DNA of 64,000 nt from contig CAWIHS010000005.1 of assembly GCA_963836005.1 (NCBI GenBank), forward strand, positions 310,001 through 374,000, given 5' to 3'. The notes beneath the pieces are model-generated. The model was given only the letters and a program-made list of their open reading frames with translations, did no database searches and was not told the origin of the DNA. Within the stretch, counting starts at the first letter, position 1, and the number at the start of each line of letters is the position of its first letter. Positions 55,907-64,000 of this stretch are shown piece by piece. Made by a program: the position numbers and the translations under genes. The stretch comes from CAWIHS01 sp963836005. Its GTDB lineage: Bacteria > Pseudomonadota > Gammaproteobacteria > GRL18.

Positions 55907-56202
55907 TGAGTATGCACAACCCCGCGCACCCAGGTGAAATTCTAAAGGAGCTGGTAATAACCCCTTTAGAACTCACCATTACAGATGCATCAGAGTATTT
56001 AAATGTTAGTCGTAAAACACTTTCAAAAGTCTTAAATGGTCGAGGAGCTATAACACCAGAAATGGCATTACGTTTAGAGCTGGTATTTAAAAAACCATCT
56101 GCAGATCACTGGCTTCGCCTACAAAATGCATATGACCTTTGGCAGTTTCGCCAAAATAAGTCTGATTTGCATGTTCTGCCTTATCGCAATAATTACGCGT
56201 AA
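55906..56202 (+). CDS. higA: HigA-type antitoxin (XRE family)
   Basis: A 98-aa HigA: NPAHPGEILKELVITPLELT followed by a helix-turn-helix (ASEYLNVSRKTLSKVLNGRG) and the end WLRLQNAYDLWQFRQNK. It binds toxin and represses its own promoter, most likely at the palindrome 55601-55617. Confidence 0.92.
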   Translation: MSMHNPAHPGEILKELVITPLELTITDASEYLNVSRKTLSKVLNGRGAITPEMALRLELVFKKPSADHWLRLQNAYDLWQFRQNKSDLHVLPYRNNYA

Positions 56203-56460
56203 AGGCTTAACACATTCGAGCCGAAACATATCAATAGGCAAAAAGATATCGAAAAGAAAAAATAGCTTTTTCTTTTGTTCTTTAACAATTTAATTGATCT
56301 ATCTTGCTATTCACTGCGGTTTTAGTTGATTAAAAACTAGAACAAACACATATAGAGGATCTCTTACATTGCTTTGCTAATGGTTTGCTGGTTCAGGATA
56401 AAGTGTTCCTTATTCTGAACATTCATAACAACAAACGGCCTAGAAATTTATTGGTCAACC
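56203..56460. other. gene-less stretch downstream of higA
   Basis: AT-rich, with an A-run/T-run hairpin (AAAAGAAAAA...TTTTTCTTTT, about 56252-56277) that may serve as a weak terminator for higBA. Nothing else recognised. Confidence 0.4.
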
Positions 56461-56625
56461 TTATGTTGCCCTAGTCAAGGGGGTGGCTCGGTTGCTTCTC
56501 CTACCGCTCCCAAAATTTTGTTGATAACCGGTTTGTCCTGAATGACGGCTATGACCTGCATTATACGGCTTGTCTTTTGGTTTAAGTGCTTTCAGCCTGC
56601 TTTCTGTGAGTGTTATACTTTCCAT
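56461..56625 (-). pseudogene. integrase N-terminal remnant (DUF4102-type)
   Basis: A 54-codon minus-strand frame starting MESITLTESRLKALKPKDKP, then YNAG; the first ~23 residues match the arm-binding start of P4-type tyrosine integrases (pattern LTxxxLKALKPKDKPY), after which the similarity ends. Probably the stub left after loss of an integrase gene from this patch. From 56626 to 56864 nothing else was recognised. Confidence 0.5.
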
Positions 56626-56864
56626 GTGGCAATACCTCTAATATTGTCATGTCAGGCTGGTGCTGTGTGAAGACAGTTCCGGCCTTTTTTTATTCGAACA
56701 ATTATGTAACTTTTATGTAACTTTTATGGTAACTTATTTCTGGTATTATTATGACTTAAATGTCCTGCCTTGTTTATGTAACATAACGATTAATTGGCAT
56801 AACGAATGGGTTTTTAGGCAGGTTTGTCTAAAAATGTGCGTAGTTGTCCAGGGGTAGATTGAAC

Positions 56865-57563
56865 TTACCACGCAAAATCCTTACCGCGTGCAGATAGCTG
56901 GCCATCTTCCAGCGTAAGAATTCGATCCGCAGTTTTTGCAACTGCAAGACTATGAGTCACCAGCAAAAGGCTTGCTGAATAGTCAGTGACCAGTTTACGC
57001 AGCAGCATCAAAACCTGCTGACCGGTCTCGGCATCCAGATTACCTGTTGGTTCATCCGCTAATATCAAATCAGGTTTATGGATTATTGCTCTAGCAATGG
57101 CGATGCGCTGCTGCTCACCACCCGATAATTGATCAGGGAAACTGTCGGCACGCTGTGCAAGACCAACCCTGCCAAGCATTTCAATCACGCTGTCGCTTAT
57201 TGCTTTCTTAGAGTAGTTATTTAACTGCAAAATAAGGGCAATATTTTCAGCTGCGGTCAGGGTAGGTAATAAATTAAAGAATTGATAAATAAAGCCGATA
57301 TGTCGTCGCCGAAACAAGCTTCGCTGCCGTTCAGAGAGAGAATTAATATCCATATCATTAACAATGATTTTGCCTTTCTCGGCCCGGGAAATACCGCTGA
57401 TCACATTCAGCAGTGTTGATTTACCGCACCCACTGCGACCAAGAAGCGCCACCATCTGGCCTCGGTTAATAGACATGTCGACGCCGTCAAGCACCGTATG
57501 TTGCTGAAGACCTTCAGTGTAGTGATAATGCAGATCAGAGATGCAAAGCAGTGCTGGAGACAT
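56865..57563 (-). CDS. LolD/MacB-type ABC transporter ATPase
   Basis: A 232-aa ATPase with Walker A LLGRSGCGKSTLLN, signature LSGGEQQRIAIARAI, Walker B DLILADEPTGNLD. The type that partners FtsX permeases. It is the natural partner of the permease at 50626-53139, being on the same strand, but the two are parted by about 3.7 kb of mobile debris and higBA. Confidence 0.92.
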   Translation of the reverse strand: MSPALLCISDLHYHYTEGLQQHTVLDGVDMSINRGQMVALLGRSGCGKSTLLNVISGISRAEKGKIIVNDMDINSLSERQRSLFRRRHIGFIYQFFNLLPTLTAAENIALILQLNNYSKKAISDSVIEMLGRVGLAQRADSFPDQLSGGEQQRIAIARAIIHKPDLILADEPTGNLDAETGQQVLMLLRKLVTDYSASLLLVTHSLAVAKTADRILTLEDGQLSARGKDFAW

Positions 57564-57627
57564 ATTTAGTCAGTCAGGTAACTGAAAAGAGCATAGTGCC
57601 TCTGCAGTTCTGGTGTTAAACAATAAC

Positions 57628-58083
57628 TCATGTCAATGATGCCGGCAAAGTCCATTTAATATACCAGTGATTGGCCAGCTCATTCTCCACACAGACAATG
57701 CCTGCATTTTGAAACTGAATCACTTTATGCTTCTCGTCGCCATTCACCAAAGCAGATGCTAACTTTTCCATAAAAGGCAGATGTCCCACCAGCATGAGTT
57801 TATCAGCTAACTGCCCGGCTTGTAAAAATTCCGCCACATCATCATTAGGCTGGATTCCATGAATTGCCTGAACGGACTTCACTTGCAGTGCTGCGGCATA
57901 AAGTTCAGCCGTTTGCCGGGCTCTGAGTTTGCCGCTATGAACAATAGATGAAATCTTAATTCCATACCCCTGAGCCTGCTCTGCGATGCGATTGATTTCT
58001 TTTATACCTTCTGCAGACAAACCTCTGGCAGGATCAATAGATTTAGCTGAAGCTTTACCATGTTGTAACAGATAAATGATCAT
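57628..58083 (-). CDS. SixA-like phosphohistidine phosphatase with QHG in place of RHG
   Basis: Histidine phosphatase family, 151 aa: IYLLQHGKASAKS at the N-terminus, SGKLRARQTAELY and a second-His region LMLVGHLPFMEKL. The usual catalytic RHG is QHG here, as in some other SixA-like proteins, so activity may differ. ATG 58083 is favoured over the TTG one codon upstream. 24 bp separate it from the CoA-binding gene, likely an operon. Confidence 0.82.
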   Translation of the reverse strand: MIIYLLQHGKASAKSIDPARGLSAEGIKEINRIAEQAQGYGIKISSIVHSGKLRARQTAELYAAALQVKSVQAIHGIQPNDDVAEFLQAGQLADKLMLVGHLPFMEKLASALVNGDEKHKVIQFQNAGIVCVENELANHWYIKWTLPASLT

Positions 58084-58107
58084 CAAAAAATTCCTGTTAT
58101 TCCTGAT

Positions 58108-58482
58108 TTATATATCAAACCCATCCGCTTCCAGCATGACTAAAGTACAATCATGTATGCAGGCTATCCCCGCCGCAGTTAATTTTTCTTCCAGTTCACG
58201 CGAATCCGTTCCCGGATTAAAAATAACCCGCCGCGGTCTAAGTGCAACAATTTTTTCAATCACTGCTCGGCTTTGCTCCTGGCCGACATATAATGTCAGA
58301 GTATCCACAGGCTGATTAATGTGCTCCAGATCTGCCATAACCGTAATACCCTCGATGGCTTCAAGCTTTGGATGCACCGGTAAAACCTGATGGCCATATT
58401 GCTGGAGCAATTTCACCGCCCGGTACGAAAATCGATGGGTTTTATTACTGGCCCCTAAAACAACCACAGTCTGTTTCTGCAT
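58108..58482 (-). CDS. CoA-binding domain protein (YccU type)
   Basis: A 124-aa Rossmann-like CoA-binding protein: MQKQTVVVLGASNKTHRFSY, VHPKLEAIEGITVMADLEHI, and RVIFNPGTDSRELEEKLTAA with a Cys near the end (GIACIHDCTLVML). Start chosen at 58482 (AGAGGATTCAA site). The frame is open to 58569, but that extension runs into the inverted-repeat copy at 58544-58679 and is probably not translated. Confidence 0.82.
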   Translation of the reverse strand: MQKQTVVVLGASNKTHRFSYRAVKLLQQYGHQVLPVHPKLEAIEGITVMADLEHINQPVDTLTLYVGQEQSRAVIEKIVALRPRRVIFNPGTDSRELEEKLTAAGIACIHDCTLVMLEADGFDI

Positions 58483-58543
58483 TTGAATCCTCTGCTGTAA
58501 ATCACTATCTTCAATAATAGTCGTTGACGACTCAATAAATGTT

Positions 58544-58679
58544 CTTAAAAGGTGTCCATTGAGCACCATAAGCTGTGATGTATCATTTCGGTATTTGATG
58601 TTAATATGAGCGAAATGATATATTACAGGGTCTTCTGCGATGCCTCAATACTATGGCCTCTATGTCCGAACAGCTATTT
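58544..58679 (+). repeat. inverted repeat, left copy
   Basis: About 136 bp, in opposite orientation and with roughly 85% identity to 60061-60195. It reads CTTAAAAGGTGTCCATTGAG...CTATGTCCGAACAGCTATTT and contains an internal long hairpin in its fuller sister copy. With that copy it encloses the 58762-59811 gene. Confidence 0.85.
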
Positions 58680-58761
58680 AGAATATTCCCTGTCTGCCAG
58701 AAAGATCACCATTGCTTGTTACGCAATCTTTAAACCAGGCTAAACAGTTTACACTATCAGT

Positions 58762-59811
58762 TTATAAATAATTTCTCTCAACCAGTAAAGCCAGCTTTTC
58801 TGTATAGTCTTTGATATCATCACATTGTTGTCTTAAATCAATCATTTTACTGGCCAGTTGCAGCCAGTGCTGTTGAGCTGTTTGCGCATATTCCTGCAGC
58901 GAAGTGAGAGATTGATCGATTGACCACTGTGCATATAACCGGGTTAATTCAGGCGTTATCAATTTACGCATGCTGGTCAAATTGGCTATATAGAAACTCA
59001 GGGATTCAGGTTTGAAATCATTGAACAGTTGAGGAAAAGTTGACAGGCTGTCTGCGAGATGATCTTTAACCGCACGAAACATGATCTCCCCTTTGGAGCG
59101 CGGTAAACTGGAGAGTATTTCCAGCCATTGATCACCCAGTAATTCAGTGGCCCGGGCTTCCCCAATTTCATGGTATAAAGCCATTTGCAGTTCATTATCA
59201 GTCATGGCATCCAGAGCCAGTTCAGTCTGACTTTCAAAGGGATAATACTGAAATGCTTTGCGCATGACATTATCAGGCTTGCTCCACAGCCATTCTTCGT
59301 ATTTTTCCCATATCATGCGACGAAAAGATTCCCGACGTAGAAAGATAGTCTTGCCCTGAAGCATTGCCGGCGGTGCTGTCAGATCACGGGCATATTCTTT
59401 ACCGCTAACATAAATTGTATAGCCACTGTGCTGATATAAAGATTCCATATCACCGAGAAAGAAATGTGGATTGCATTTATTACCGTAACCAGCGCTATAA
59501 ACCATTTTATATGGTAATAGCTGCTGATTGACCCCGTCACTGTCAAAAGGATCAAAACGTTGATCATTAATTTTCAGCGCTGTAAAATCCTTCTCCTGCA
59601 GCGATTCCCAGAGCTCTTCTCGTTCTGTCAGCCACTGTCCCAGTTGCTCTTTATCTATAGATGTATTAAAAGGCCGTCCCTGCTCCCAGCGGAAATACTC
59701 GCGCATTTTCAGCAAATACACACATAAGGTGTAATTACCCGCATGTTGCGCATTAGAAATATGACAATTGTGCTGGATATCAGCCATTAACGATTGCAGT
59801 ATTGTATTCAT
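58762..59811 (-). CDS. conserved hypothetical protein (349 aa)
   Basis: A soluble, mainly helical 349-aa protein, MNTILQSLMADIQHNCHISN, with YTLCVYLLKMREYFRWEQGR, GYGNKCNPHFFLGDMESLYQ and ALYHEIGEARATELLGDQW. It may belong to the family named after Sfum_1244, from memory. An upstream GTG (59820) has a poorly spaced ribosome site; ATG 59811 is used. Flanked by an inverted-repeat pair, an odd position for an ordinary gene. Confidence 0.6.
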   Translation of the reverse strand: MNTILQSLMADIQHNCHISNAQHAGNYTLCVYLLKMREYFRWEQGRPFNTSIDKEQLGQWLTEREELWESLQEKDFTALKINDQRFDPFDSDGVNQQLLPYKMVYSAGYGNKCNPHFFLGDMESLYQHSGYTIYVSGKEYARDLTAPPAMLQGKTIFLRRESFRRMIWEKYEEWLWSKPDNVMRKAFQYYPFESQTELALDAMTDNELQMALYHEIGEARATELLGDQWLEILSSLPRSKGEIMFRAVKDHLADSLSTFPQLFNDFKPESLSFYIANLTSMRKLITPELTRLYAQWSIDQSLTSLQEYAQTAQQHWLQLASKMIDLRQQCDDIKDYTEKLALLVERNYL

Positions 59812-59899
59812 AGTTGACACATCCTCAGCTCATCATATTCTCATTTAATCTTTATATAACGTAACATGATTTGCTCATCGCTTGTCATAAAAACATTAT

Positions 59900-60065
59900 C
59901 TAAATAGTGTCCATCCGTTTTTTCATGGACACTTGCGGCACAGGGATGTGCTACCATTTTTAATGATGACAAATCATTGAAAATGCAGCAAAAGAAAAAT
60001 CACACTTTTTCTTTTGCCTTCCATAATATAGCCAGAATGGCTATTTATGGATGGAAACTAAATAG
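59900..60065. repeat. 166-bp element with imperfect terminal inverted repeats
   Basis: Starts CTAAATAGTGTCCATCC and ends GGATGGAAACTAAATAG (15 of 17 complementary). Inside is a perfect 12-bp hairpin, GCAAAAGAAAAA - loop - TTTTTCTTTTGC (59988-60017). It abuts the right inverted-repeat copy. Miniature mobile element or a composite of two repeats. Confidence 0.55.
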
Positions 60066-60195
60066 CTGTTCGGACATAGTGGCCATAGTATTGAGGCATC
60101 GCACCAGACCCGGTAATACCTCATTTCGCTCATATTAGCATCAAATCCCGAAATGATACATCACCGGGTCTGGTGCTCAATGGACGCCTTTTAAG
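60061..60195 (-). repeat. inverted repeat, right copy, with 28-bp hairpin
   Basis: Partner of 58544-58679. Contains GCACCAGACCCGGT...CATTTCG and CGAAATG...ACCGGGTCTGGTGC, giving a stem of about 28 bp (few mismatches) with a loop near 20 nt. The rest of the gap to 60486 is AT-rich with nothing else recognised. Confidence 0.85.
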
Positions 60196-60486
60196 CACAT
60201 TTATTTAGTTTAAGAATAGCCTATTTTTACATAAGGCGAGCTCAGAAAAATAAGAGACATTATTTTAATGTCTAATACTTTTACAATATAGAGTTTTAAT
60301 CATGGACAATATTTAACGAATCTCTAATAAATCATAGACCTGAAAAAGCTGGTATATTTTATGCTTATTTAATATACAAGAGGTTTACTATCAGGCGAAC
60401 AGACTGCTGGCATCAGCACTGAACTGGGCCAAAACAGGCCATTAATCACATGATTTTAAGAATACAGCACCCTGTGGAGGTGTAAT

Positions 60487-60777
60487 ATGAAACATTATTC
60501 TATAATGGCTACAGATATTTATATCAATCAAATTCACAATGAAACAGGCTGGAGTCTGGGCGATCCTTTACATTTTGAAGTGAATAATTGTGAGTGGAAA
60601 AGTCGGCTGAAAGTTTTTTTATCCGCTCACGGAGCCCAGCATAATGAACTGATCGTTCAGCCCTACTTTCTTTCAGGTAACAGGGATAAAATGATCAATG
60701 ACAGCCTGTCACTCAGCATCGCCTTACAAAGCCATCTTGGCCCTGAGTATAATATAAACATTCAGGAAATCATTTAA
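60487..60777 (+). CDS. small hypothetical protein (96 aa)
   Basis: A 96-aa protein with a good GTGGAGGTGTAAT ribosome site. HNELIVQPYFLSGNRDKMIN has a faint resemblance to the core of CbiX/SirB-type chelatases (pattern of a hydrophobic strand, PxFLxxG, then a D), but it is too short for one. Twenty-three bases before thpR. Function unknown. Confidence 0.6.
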   Translation: MKHYSIMATDIYINQIHNETGWSLGDPLHFEVNNCEWKSRLKVFLSAHGAQHNELIVQPYFLSGNRDKMINDSLSLSIALQSHLGPEYNINIQEII

Positions 60778-60800
60778 CCGTAATCCCTTGATCTTAGTTG

Positions 60801-61319
60801 ATGTCCAGATACTTTTTTGCCCTGTGGCCTGATGTCATAGTCCGCAAAAAAATATTAGCTTTTCGCTCAGCTTGCGTCCCCGACGGTAAGCTCGTAGCGG
60901 CAAAGAACCTGCATATTACCATCTTATTTCTGGGGCATTTAAATATTAACCAGCTGCAAAAGGTTATTTCCGAGGCCAACAAAATAAACCTGCCCGGCTT
61001 TCACATTCAGTTAAATCACAGTGGTCATTTTACAAAAAGCAAGGTGAGCTGGCTAGGATTGAAAACAATTCCAGACACATTGCTTGAACTGCATCAGGCT
61101 GTATCAGTCTGTGCTCAAAGCAGCCGCATTGCATTAGACAACAGGCCATACATTCCCCATTTGACTCTGGCCAAAAAATCTATCCTGGCCGAAAAACAGA
61201 CTATTAGACCGATAGACTGGAATATCGATCATTTTGTATTGCTAGAATCCATAGACACTTCTCATGGCGTACATTACCAGATCATTAAAAACTACCCTCT
61301 ATCAACAGAGGCAAACTAA
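60801..61319 (+). CDS. thpR: RNA 2',3'-cyclic phosphodiesterase (LigT/ThpR)
   Basis: 2H phosphoesterase, 172 aa: first HxTx motif in NLHITILFLGHL and second in PHLTLAKK. N-terminus MSRYFFALWPDVIVRKKI matches the family; ATG 60801 preferred to the TTG at 60798. Acts on 2',3'-cyclic RNA ends. Confidence 0.9.
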   Translation: MSRYFFALWPDVIVRKKILAFRSACVPDGKLVAAKNLHITILFLGHLNINQLQKVISEANKINLPGFHIQLNHSGHFTKSKVSWLGLKTIPDTLLELHQAVSVCAQSSRIALDNRPYIPHLTLAKKSILAEKQTIRPIDWNIDHFVLLESIDTSHGVHYQIIKNYPLSTEAN

Positions 61320-61425
61320 TACTGTAAAGAAAATGCAGCATTGCAAACGATGAATCGCTGCATCATTTTATGTTAATATGAATGGGTTAATTCTTTTCAC
61401 TGCCTTTTACTGACTATTAACTATT

Positions 61426-61959
61426 TTGCACAAGAAATACAGGATTATACGAGGGATTGCCGTCTGGTCCGGCCTGATCTTCACCCTTGCACTGGCAAGC
61501 AGCTGGTTCAATCAATCACGTTATAATAGTAATGTGGAGTCAATATTTCAGGAATCCAGCCAGCAGCAGCGTCTCCTGAAGGCTGCAATAACAGATTTTT
61601 CAGGGCAAAGCTTCACTTTATCAGATCTGCCTGAGAGGCCAGTGTTACTTGATTTCTGGGCCTCCTGGTGTCCTCCGTGCCGGGCTTCCATGCCTGAGCT
61701 TGCAGATATGCAGGCACGGCATGGTGATAAACTGATCATCCTGGCCATTAATGTCATGGAAGCAGAAATAGACGGGCTTAACTATGCAACCGACACTGCC
61801 TATAAACTGCGCTTCGTACACAGTGAAAAACTCGCAGCCCTGTTCAAGGTAAAAGTTTTGCCGACCAAAATTCTACTGGATAAGCATAAAAATGTTGTCT
61901 GGGCAGGGACCGGACATATTCCCTTTCTCACCCAGAAATGGCTCGAATACCATCTGTAA
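61426..61959 (+). CDS. membrane-anchored thioredoxin-like protein (TlpA/ResA type)
   Basis: A 177-aa protein with an N-terminal signal anchor (GIAVWSGLIFTLALASSWF) and a TlpA-like domain with active site WASWCPPCRASMPEL and cis-Pro in KVKVLPTKILL. Periplasmic thiol reductase, perhaps for cytochrome c assembly. The best start is TTG 61426 with no clear ribosome site, so the first residues are uncertain. Confidence 0.82.
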   Translation: MHKKYRIIRGIAVWSGLIFTLALASSWFNQSRYNSNVESIFQESSQQQRLLKAAITDFSGQSFTLSDLPERPVLLDFWASWCPPCRASMPELADMQARHGDKLIILAINVMEAEIDGLNYATDTAYKLRFVHSEKLAALFKVKVLPTKILLDKHKNVVWAGTGHIPFLTQKWLEYHL

Positions 61960-62094
61960 TTTCAAATGAAATAGTGCAGCTGCTCAGCGTATGGCTATGA
62001 TCCTCGATTTACAGGAACCCGTCAAATACGCAAGTATATTTTGAGCGGTTGAAAAATTACAGATAATAGTCAATGATTAGATCAACGATAGAAA

Positions 62095-62889
62095 ATGGTG
62101 TGGTGTGAAATGCAAACATTCTTAGCTACAATAAACAGACAGACAACTAAAAGCCTGCTTTATCTGCTGTTCTCCAGTCTGCTGTTAAGCGCTTTTTCCA
62201 GCCTGGTATCGGCCGCTTCAGAGGAGGAGATTTATATGCAACAACGTCAGCATATGGTTCAGCTGATTGAGGATGATGTTAAACGTACCAGTGTCTATCT
62301 TGATAAAGAATCACTGGATCCAAAAGTCATGCAGGCCATCAATAAAGTTCCCCGGCACAAGTTTGTGCCTGAACATCGTCGCGAAGACGCTTACGAGAAC
62401 AATCCCCTGCCTATTGGGCATGGCCAGACCATTTCCCAACCTTATATCGTAGCTATTATGACAGACCTGTTAAAACTGTCTGCCACAGATAAGGTACTGG
62501 AGATTGGCACCGGCTCAGGTTATCAGGCTGCCATTCTGGCTGAACTGGTCAAGGAAGTCTACAGCATTGAAATCGTTGAACCGCTTGGTCTGAAAGCGGC
62601 CCAATTATTCAAACAACTGGGCTATAGCAATATCAACGCCAAAGTGGGTGACGGCTATTATGGCTGGGAAGAACATGCCCCCTTTGATGCCATCATTGTA
62701 ACCGCGGCAGCCAGTCACATTCCTCATCCGCTGATCCAGCAACTCAAACCGGGCGGTCATATGATGATCCCTGTCGGCAGCAACTTTCTGACCCAGCAGC
62801 TGTTACTCATTCACAAGGCAGCAGACGGCCATATCACCACCAGACAAATACTGCCGGTTCGTTTCGTACCTCTGACGGGTGAGCACTAA
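62095..62889 (+). CDS. pcm: exported protein-L-isoaspartate O-methyltransferase
   Basis: PCMT family, 264 aa. Methyltransferase core: NPLPIGHGQTISQPYIVAIM, EIGTGSGYQAAILAEL, and FDAIIVTAAASHIP. Unlike cytosolic Pcm it has an N-terminal signal-like stretch (SLLYLLFSSLLLSAFSSLVSA) followed by a helical extension, suggesting a periplasmic or membrane location. ATG 62110 is an alternative start; neither has a good ribosome site. Confidence 0.87.
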   Translation: MVWCEMQTFLATINRQTTKSLLYLLFSSLLLSAFSSLVSAASEEEIYMQQRQHMVQLIEDDVKRTSVYLDKESLDPKVMQAINKVPRHKFVPEHRREDAYENNPLPIGHGQTISQPYIVAIMTDLLKLSATDKVLEIGTGSGYQAAILAELVKEVYSIEIVEPLGLKAAQLFKQLGYSNINAKVGDGYYGWEEHAPFDAIIVTAAASHIPHPLIQQLKPGGHMMIPVGSNFLTQQLLLIHKAADGHITTRQILPVRFVPLTGEH

Positions 62890-62920
62890 GCGCAAACCCG
62901 GCTGCCGATGAAGGCTTAAT

Positions 62921-64000
62921 ATGTCTCAGCGTATCCCCCTGTATTCCATCAGCCTGCTTTCTGCAACAGCACTGGGTTATGAAGTCTTATTGATGAGACT
63001 TTTCTCTATCATTCAGTGGCATCATTTTGCTTATATGATCATCTCACTGGCGTTGCTCGGCTATGGGATCAGCGGCACACTGATCGCGCTCATTCAAAAA
63101 CCACTGCTAAAACACTTTTCATTGGCTTATCCCGCTCTGCTGATTCTGTTCAGTCTGTCTAGTATGGGTTGTTATTTACTGGTGCAGCAGATCCCGTTTA
63201 ATGCTGAAGAAATCTTCTGGGATCAGCACCAGTTGATTTATCTGGCAGGGATCTTTCTGTTACTCAGCATTCCGTTTATTTTTGCCGCCAGTGCCATTTG
63301 TCTGGCATTTGCACGCTATCCTGAATTTATTTCACGCATATACGGTATGGATCTGCTGGGTGCCGGATTCGGCAGCTTCGCCATCGTCTTGTTATTGTTT
63401 CTTGTGTTGCCTATAACGGCACTCATGTTGATTGCTTTATCGGGTTTGTTGAGCGCATTTATAGCTGCACGGGAATTAGAGCTGAACCAGCGCTGGCTGG
63501 CGCCCTTTCTCATTAGCCTTGGCAGCGCGCTCATCCTTACCGGACTGAACAGCTCGATCAACATATCTCCCTATAAAGAATTAAGTCAGATTTTACGTAT
63601 CAACGGCACCCAAATTATCACCCAGAATTCCAGTCCCATGGGTTTACTCAGCGTGGTTGAAAGTTCTCAGGTACCGCTGCGCCATGCACCGGGATTAAGC
63701 CTGAATAATGTCCAGGAGCCACCGCAACAATTAGGTTTGTTTATCGATGCAGCGGGTATGACAGCAATTACCCGCTATCCAGAACAGCTGAATGATCTGG
63801 CATATCTTGATCAGCTGAGCTCTGCCCTGCCTTATCATTTGCACAACATTGAACGTTTATTGATTGTCGGTGCAGGAGGCGGTGCAGATATTTTACAGGC
63901 ACTATACCATCAGGTAGAACATATTGATGCCGTAGAGATCAATCCACAGGTTGTCGATCTGCTTGAGAATGAGTTTGCAGATTACAGCGGTAATCTTTAT
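62921..64000 (+). CDS. membrane spermidine-synthase-like protein, 3' end outside window
   Basis: Frame open for all 360 codons from ATG to the window edge. About seven N-terminal helices (LYSISLLSATALGYEVLLMR, AYMIISLALLGYGISGTLIA and others), then the start of a spermidine-synthase-type methyltransferase domain with LLIVGAGGGADILQALYHQ and VEINPQVVDLLEN. Similar fused membrane proteins are common in proteobacteria with unknown substrate. Confidence 0.85.
   Translation, partial: MSQRIPLYSISLLSATALGYEVLLMRLFSIIQWHHFAYMIISLALLGYGISGTLIALIQKPLLKHFSLAYPALLILFSLSSMGCYLLVQQIPFNAEEIFWDQHQLIYLAGIFLLLSIPFIFAASAICLAFARYPEFISRIYGMDLLGAGFGSFAIVLLLFLVLPITALMLIALSGLLSAFIAARELELNQRWLAPFLISLGSALILTGLNSSINISPYKELSQILRINGTQIITQNSSPMGLLSVVESSQVPLRHAPGLSLNNVQEPPQQLGLFIDAAGMTAITRYPEQLNDLAYLDQLSSALPYHLHNIERLLIVGAGGGADILQALYHQVEHIDAVEINPQVVDLLENEFADYSGNLY

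Noticed and set aside
56660..56857. 65-aa plus-strand frame between the integrase stub and the ABC ATPase
   Set aside because: Cys/Phe/Tyr-rich, AT-driven composition with no ribosome site or family; judged to be noise.
61976..62035. GCTGCTCAGCGTATGG resembling a miniature-element end upstream of pcm
   Set aside because: Only about ten bases match and no second end is present.
1..64000. Search for tRNA and rRNA genes
   Set aside because: No convincing T-loop/acceptor pairs or rRNA segments were recognised by eye; a covariance search could still find one.

Overview
The window reads as chromosome of a sulfur-oxidising gammaproteobacterium. The strongest sign is a reverse-type dissimilatory sulfite reductase (rDsr) gene set that includes dsrEFH and dsrL, which mark the oxidative pathway, together with siroheme genes. 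The genus cannot be fixed from sequence reading alone; a free-living or symbiotic thiotroph fits.

Layout. (1) 1-2.3 kb: 3' part of an RND efflux permease gene. (2) 2.8-19 kb: a carbon and low-potential-electron block: LysR regulator, rnfB, a giant 1657-aa pyruvate:ferredoxin oxidoreductase, rnfCDGEA, an NqrM-like four-Cys membrane protein, PEP synthase (ppsA) and its regulator ppsR. (3) 19-23 kb: a DUF2461 protein, small conserved hypotheticals and cysG. (4) 23.5-29.3 kb: dsrS, a DUF2201/VWA protein, a MoxR ATPase, a Sel1 protein and three small unknowns. (5) 29.5-30.8 kb: a PiuC-type oxygenase and a flavin reductase. (6) 31-42.2 kb, minus strand: dsrABEFHCMKLJOP. (7) 42.8-49 kb, plus strand, divergent: a 64-aa protein, a Cas6/Cmx6-like RAMP protein, a DsrC paralogue lacking both cysteines, a small protein, dsrN, dsrR and a NarX/NarL-like two-component pair. 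(8) 49.5-57.6 kb: an AttH lipoprotein / FtsX permease / LolD-like ATPase operon split by a 3.7-kb patch of decayed mobile genes and a HigBA toxin-antitoxin pair. (9) 57.6-64 kb: SixA-like phosphatase, CoA-binding protein, a gene flanked by inverted repeats, ThpR, a thioredoxin-like protein, an exported PCMT and a membrane spermidine-synthase-like protein that runs off the end.

How it may work together. Rnf could use ion-motive force and NADH to reduce ferredoxin, which would drive the oxidoreductase toward pyruvate synthesis, and PpsA would then make PEP; the reverse (fermentative) direction is also possible. CysG and DsrN supply siroheme and its amide form to DsrAB. DsrEFH and DsrC relay sulfur, DsrMKJOP passes electrons across the membrane, and DsrL links DsrAB to NAD(P)H.

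The most interesting signals are: the Cas6-like gene facing the dsr operon, whose messenger carries strong intergenic stem-loops; a 16-base motif shared upstream of dsrA and of the sel1-moxR-VWA-dsrS block; an IS66-type miniature element family (GTAAC ends, 8-bp target duplications); and a repeat-coded acidic tail of RnfC lying in the +1 frame that ends in an ATGA overlap with rnfD. No tRNA, rRNA or CRISPR array was recognised.
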